Shown here piece by piece: positions 5,520 to 8,570 of a stretch of DNA of 8,570 nucleotides. The position numbers and the translations under genes are program-made. This DNA comes from Bacteroidota bacterium. Its GTDB lineage: Bacteria; Bacteroidota; Bacteroidia; UKL13-3. The number at the start of each line of letters is the position of its first letter. Position 1 is the first letter of the stretch. The stretch lies in contig CANHRW010000079.1 in assembly GCA_947462865.1 (NCBI GenBank), forward strand, positions 1-8,570. The letters run 5' to 3'. A model generated the notes under the pieces. The model did not search any database, was not told where the DNA came from, and worked only from the letters and a program-made list of their open reading frames with translations.

Positions 5520-6617
5520 TTAGTTACAAAAAAGGGAAATGCGCCCTTTGGATCCTGCCAAAATAATTAATTTTCCATCTTTAGATTTGGCTGCAACATG
5601 GAATCCTGGCTTCATTAAATTACCCAAACTGATAGCCTTGTTGTTGGTATAAATTGTTCCAGTGCCATTGCTTCCGGTTGTCAACAACCTATTGGGGCTG
5701 AGTTCAATCACACTCGATTGATAGGGAAGCTGATTTGCCACTTGTTTTACCATCAAAGGTTTCATTTGAACCAAACAAAAACCTGTGCTCAATTGAGTCA
5801 ATGTGTCGTTGGTATAATCGCCTCCTACAATGGCCAAATAGGAAATACCTTGCTTTTTAATTTTACAAAACGAAAAAGCCCCTTGCGCCGAAGCACCTTG
5901 TATAATGGGTAAATGCAACACACGCCATTCTTTAGTTCTAAAATGGTAGCAATACAAATTGGATTGAACACCTCCACTTACAAATGCAAAACTGTTATTA
6001 TCTATCCATTGAATACTTGATCCACTTGCTGCAAAAGCTGATTCGCCTTGAGGAACTTTAGGTGCCAGCGCCGTGTCTAATAAATGCCAAGTATTGCCTT
6101 TATTTTCTGTCACATAAACCATGAATTTACCCTGTATTGGGTCACTCAACATCAGCCCTTTTTTACCATAAAAATCTATCCCATCTATGAACACTGCTGA
6201 ATCGTTGCTACTAAATACTTCGATCCATGATTTGCCGGCATCGGTTGATTTGATTATTCTTGCCGGAAACCCAGCGCTGCTCAGTAAAATTGTTTTTTCA
6301 TTGAAAACATGTAGGTCTCTAAAATCTGATTGGACATACTTTTCTAATTGTTTGTAAGCAATGTGTGCACCTTTGTCATTGCTCATACCAACAACCCCTT
6401 TACTACCAGAACACCAAAAAGTATTTTTATTGAGTACATAGAGCCCCCTGAATGATACTGCATTCAGTTTTAAATTGTTAGTGATAGCTACTGTGTCTGG
6501 CAAATTCAAAGGAATGAGCGTTTGTGCCATACATGTATTTTTAACTAAGAGCATTAAAAAAAAACCTAAAAATTGAAATAAAAAAAAGTGTTGACGAGCA
6601 AAAAATAATAGACGCAT
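5520..6617 (-). CDS. Exported YCF48/BNR-like beta-propeller protein
   Basis: The protein has 365 residues from the ATG at 6617. A hydrophobic signal segment (about 11-26) precedes a probable cleavage after C-M-A-Q (29-32). The body shows sialidase-type Asp boxes: S-T-D-A-G-K-S-W (124-131) and T-E-N-K-G-N-T-W (170-177), plus D-G-I-D-F-Y-G-K-K-G (145-154), L-S-D-P-I-Q-G-K-F (157-165) and G-E-S-A-F-A-A-S-G (191-199). This combination is one I know from Bacteroidota proteins annotated as YCF48-related or, loosely, 'oxidoreductase'. They fold as WD40/BNR beta-propellers and there is no redox motif here. Alternative ATGs at 6623 and 6626 give nearly the same signal peptide; the TTG at 6698 adds an unsuited N-terminus and overlaps a putative promoter. 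A role in binding or scaffolding outside the inner membrane is likely, with no known ligand. It is a single-gene unit, convergent with the glycosyltransferase and divergent from rnr. Confidence 0.87.
   Translation of the reverse strand: MRLLFFARQHFFLFQFLGFFLMLLVKNTCMAQTLIPLNLPDTVAITNNLKLNAVSFRGLYVLNKNTFWCSGSKGVVGMSNDKGAHIAYKQLEKYVQSDFRDLHVFNEKTILLSSAGFPARIIKSTDAGKSWIEVFSSNDSAVFIDGIDFYGKKGLMLSDPIQGKFMVYVTENKGNTWHLLDTALAPKVPQGESAFAASGSSIQWIDNNSFAFVSGGVQSNLYCYHFRTKEWRVLHLPIIQGASAQGAFSFCKIKKQGISYLAIVGGDYTNDTLTQLSTGFCLVQMKPLMVKQVANQLPYQSSVIELSPNRLLTTGSNGTGTIYTNNKAISLGNLMKPGFHVAAKSKDGKLIILAGSKGRISLFCN
5528..5549 (-). terminator. Candidate terminator embedded in the last codons of the propeller gene
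   Basis: In the minus-strand transcript AAAGGG and CCCUUU pair around a 7-base loop (CGCAUUU), and the 3' arm runs into a total of six U before the stop codon. The stem has only three G-C pairs, so strength is moderate. There is no intergenic space here (the stop codons of the convergent genes touch), which makes an in-ORF terminator plausible. The plus strand lacks a U-tract after the stem. Confidence 0.45.
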
Positions 6618-6638
6618 ATACATCATTTGAGGATTCAA

Positions 6639-6672
6639 TTTGAAACAATATAGCCAATAAACCTTACATTTG
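6639..6672 (+). promoter_or_regulatory. Candidate Bacteroidota-type promoter for rnr
   Basis: On the plus strand TTTG at 6639-6642 is followed after 22 bases by TACATTTG at 6665-6672, an exact match to TAnnTTTG. Transcription would start near 6679, giving a leader of about 90 bases before the rnr ATG. This is the best promoter match in the window. Confidence 0.5.
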
Positions 6673-6695
6673 AATAGCTGATCATAAGTTAGGTT

Positions 6696-6703
6696 CAAAC
6701 TTT
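6696..6703 (-). promoter_or_regulatory. Weak candidate -7 element for the propeller gene
   Basis: On the minus strand AAAGTTTG matches TAnnTTTG in seven of eight positions, but no TTTG is seen at the right distance upstream. It would give a leader of about 70 bases before the ATG at 6617, and it contains the TTG that would otherwise serve as the far-upstream start. Confidence 0.25.
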
Positions 6704-6717
6704 ATCAGCCTACTTGA

Positions 6718-6735
6718 ATCAATGGATTGATCAAT
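6718..6735. repeat. Overlapping palindromes in the rnr leader
   Basis: ATCAAT-GG-ATTGAT is a perfect inverted repeat (6718-6731), and its right arm is shared with a second perfect palindrome, ATTGATCAAT (6726-6735). They lie in the predicted leader between the rnr promoter and the start codon. They could bind a dimeric regulator or form a small weak RNA hairpin; they are short and AT-rich, so chance is not excluded. Confidence 0.4.
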
Positions 6736-6769
6736 TACATTCAACCCGATTCATACAAAATCATGCATC

Positions 6770-8570
6770 ATGAGAAAAAAGAAAGACATTCAATTTTATA
6801 AAGAAAAAGTTCAGTTGGTATTTGCCGACGCTGGCCGAAAAGTACTCAATTACAAACAAGTTGCGGCCAGAATGGACTACAATGATGGGGAAAGTAGAAA
6901 CCTCATACTGGCAGCTATTAAACAATTGTGCTCAGAACAATATTTAGAAGAAATAGATACAGGTAGGTATATTTTAAAATTCATTCCTCAGTTTATTACC
7001 GGCAGAGTAGACATGACTCAAAACAAGGCTGCCTATGTAATTCCTGAGGATGGTACAGAGGACGTTTATGTACCGGCAGACTATACCCATACAGCATTGC
7101 ATGGTGATATTGTAAAAGTATCATTGGCTGCACATAAAAAAGGTGCCAAAAGAATTGGAGAAATTGTAGAAATAACCAAAAGAGATAAAAATCAATTTGT
7201 AGGTGTTTTAAGCATTCATGCAGGCTATGGTTTTTTAGTAGCAGAAGACCGAAAAATGAAATTGGATATATTTATTCCTAAAGAAAAATTTGGTGGCGCC
7301 CAAAACGGAGAAAAAGCAATTGCCAAAATTACACATTGGGAGCCTGATGATATCCATCCAACTGGTGAAATTATTGCTGTGCTTGGTAAACCAGGCGTAC
7401 ATGAAACCGAAATGAATGCCATAGTGGCTGAATTTGGTTTTGCATCAAAATTTCCAGAGGAAGTAGAGCTTGAGGCAGCCGAATTGAATACCAAAACCAG
7501 TTCGGCCGAAATTAAATTGAGAAGAGATTTTAGAGAGGTACTCACATTTACCATTGACCCTGCTGATGCAAAAGATTTTGATGATGCTTTATCATTTGTA
7601 CAATTGAGTGATGGCACCTTTGAGATAGGCATACACATTGCCGATGTTTCTCATTATGTGAAGAAGGGAAGTGTTATAGACCATGAAGCAATTAAAAGAG
7701 GCACCTCGGTTTACTTAGTAGACAGAACCATTCCCATGCTTCCAGAAAAGCTTTCAAATGAACTTTGCTCATTGAGACCCAATGAAGATAAATTGTGTTT
7801 CAGTGTAGCCGTAAAGATGAACCAAGATGCCGAAGTTTTAGATACCTGGTTTGGCAAATCAATTATACATTCTAAGAGAAGATTTACATACGAAGAAGCT
7901 CAAGAGCGCATAGAAACCAAATCTGGAGACTTGTTTGCAGAACTTGAAATACTAAATCTACTAGCCATTCAGCTTAAAGAAAAACGTTTCAAAAAAGGAG
8001 CCATTAGTTTTGAAACCCAAGAAGTAAAGTTTAAACTAGACGAAAACAACAAACCCATAGACCTGTTTGTTAAAATAAGAAAAGATGCCCATAAATTAAT
8101 TGAAGAATTTATGTTATTGGCAAACAGAAAAGTAGCTGAATTAATTGCCAGTAAAAAAAGCAAAGAACATGCATACCCTTTTGTTTATAGAGTCCACGAG
8201 GAACCAAACCAAGACAAACTGGGACAATTTAACTTGTTTGCTTCAAGATTTGGCTACCATATTCAAACCTCAAGTGTAAAAGCAATTGCCAAAAGTTTCA
8301 ACGATTTATTGGAACAAGTTGAAGGCAAACCTGAACAAAATTTAGTTCAAAGTCAGGCAATCAGAACCATGAGTAAAGCCTACTATACTGGTAAAAAAAC
8401 CATGCATTACGGATTGGCATTTGACCATTATACCCATTTTACCTCACCTATTAGAAGGTATCCTGATTTATTGGCTCACCGCTTGTTGTTTGGCTATTTA
8501 CACAACGAAAAACCAGGCATAGAAAAAGAAATTGAAGAGCTCTGCAAACAATCATCAGCAATGGAAGTGA
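6770..8570 (+). CDS. rnr: Ribonuclease R, 5' part (continues past the right edge)
   Basis: The frame is open from the ATG at 6770 to the end of the window: 600 codons plus one base, with no stop. An in-frame TGA at 6728 and no other start between fix the N-terminus. Domains in order are a helix-turn-helix-like N-domain (about 1-68), two cold-shock/OB domains (about 78-140 and 143-207), then the RNB exonuclease domain. The catalytic motif D263-P-A-D-A-K-D269-F-D271-D272 has all four magnesium-binding aspartates. Other RNB landmarks are H-I-A-D-V-S-H-Y-V (289-297) and H-F-T-S-P-I-R-R-Y-P-D (556-566), with R562/R563 matching the conserved arginine region. The enzyme degrades structured RNA 3' to 5' to mononucleotides in the cytoplasm and helps in rRNA and mRNA quality control. 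The C-terminal S1 domain, normally about 80-100 residues, must lie outside the window. It is the only gene of its transcription direction here, with its own promoter candidate. Confidence 0.97.
   Translation, partial: MRKKKDIQFYKEKVQLVFADAGRKVLNYKQVAARMDYNDGESRNLILAAIKQLCSEQYLEEIDTGRYILKFIPQFITGRVDMTQNKAAYVIPEDGTEDVYVPADYTHTALHGDIVKVSLAAHKKGAKRIGEIVEITKRDKNQFVGVLSIHAGYGFLVAEDRKMKLDIFIPKEKFGGAQNGEKAIAKITHWEPDDIHPTGEIIAVLGKPGVHETEMNAIVAEFGFASKFPEEVELEAAELNTKTSSAEIKLRRDFREVLTFTIDPADAKDFDDALSFVQLSDGTFEIGIHIADVSHYVKKGSVIDHEAIKRGTSVYLVDRTIPMLPEKLSNELCSLRPNEDKLCFSVAVKMNQDAEVLDTWFGKSIIHSKRRFTYEEAQERIETKSGDLFAELEILNLLAIQLKEKRFKKGAISFETQEVKFKLDENNKPIDLFVKIRKDAHKLIEEFMLLANRKVAELIASKKSKEHAYPFVYRVHEEPNQDKLGQFNLFASRFGYHIQTSSVKAIAKSFNDLLEQVEGKPEQNLVQSQAIRTMSKAYYTGKKTMHYGLAFDHYTHFTSPIRRYPDLLAHRLLFGYLHNEKPGIEKEIEELCKQSSAMEV

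Noticed and set aside
5520..6617. Reading the propeller gene as an oxidoreductase
   Set aside because: That label is common for relatives, but no nucleotide-binding, flavin, heme or metal motif is visible; the Asp boxes support only a BNR-type propeller.
6618..6698. Extended N-terminus of the propeller protein from the TTG at 6698
   Set aside because: It would put 27 mixed residues before the signal peptide and overlaps the putative -7 element; the ATG at 6617 gives a clean signal sequence.
7225..7638. 137-residue minus-strand open frame inside rnr
   Set aside because: It lies opposite highly conserved RNase R sequence including the catalytic aspartates, has a Ser/Asn-rich composition typical of an antisense shadow, and shows no start context.

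Overview
The window looks like chromosomal DNA of a Bacteroidota bacterium. It is AT-rich, start codons are usually preceded by A/T-rich leaders rather than Shine-Dalgarno sequences, several upstream regions resemble the TTTG / TAnnTTTG promoters of this phylum, and the proteins (LemA plus two TPM-domain proteins, a Bacteroidota-type outer-membrane barrel, an RNase R starting MRKKKD) have the flavour of Chitinophagales-like lineages. The rank below phylum is only a guess. I see no phage, transposase, CRISPR, tRNA or rRNA signal.

Layout. Bases 35-2391 (minus) hold an envelope pair: a signal-peptide outer-membrane beta-barrel-like protein, followed 5 bases later by a 545-residue lipoprotein of unknown function. 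Bases 2480-4293 (minus) hold lemA followed by two TPM-domain genes. The first TPM protein has no signal peptide; the second is exported, with one late membrane helix and a glycine-rich tail. A clear intrinsic terminator sits between lemA and the first TPM gene, only 11 bases before that gene's start codon, while the two TPM genes overlap by 8 bases and are coupled by a strong Shine-Dalgarno site. Divergent from lemA, bases 4449-5519 (plus) encode a GT9-type glycosyltransferase with cysteine clusters at both ends. It runs stop-codon-to-stop-codon into a minus-strand YCF48/BNR-like beta-propeller gene (5520-6617), whose last codons appear to contain that gene's own terminator. Divergent from the propeller gene, the rnr gene for RNase R starts at 6770 and runs off the right edge, so its C-terminal S1 domain is outside the window.

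How the genes work together. Two minus-strand operons (barrel-lipoprotein and lemA-TPM-TPM) encode mostly envelope proteins. The glycosyltransferase probably acts on a surface glycan. RNase R is a housekeeping RNA-decay enzyme. I found no convincing evidence of a wholly new system. The points most worth following are the terminator inside the lemA-TPM operon, the altered donor-site motif and cysteine clusters of the glycosyltransferase, the uncharacterised lipoprotein/barrel pair, and the terminator-in-ORF arrangement at the convergent junction.
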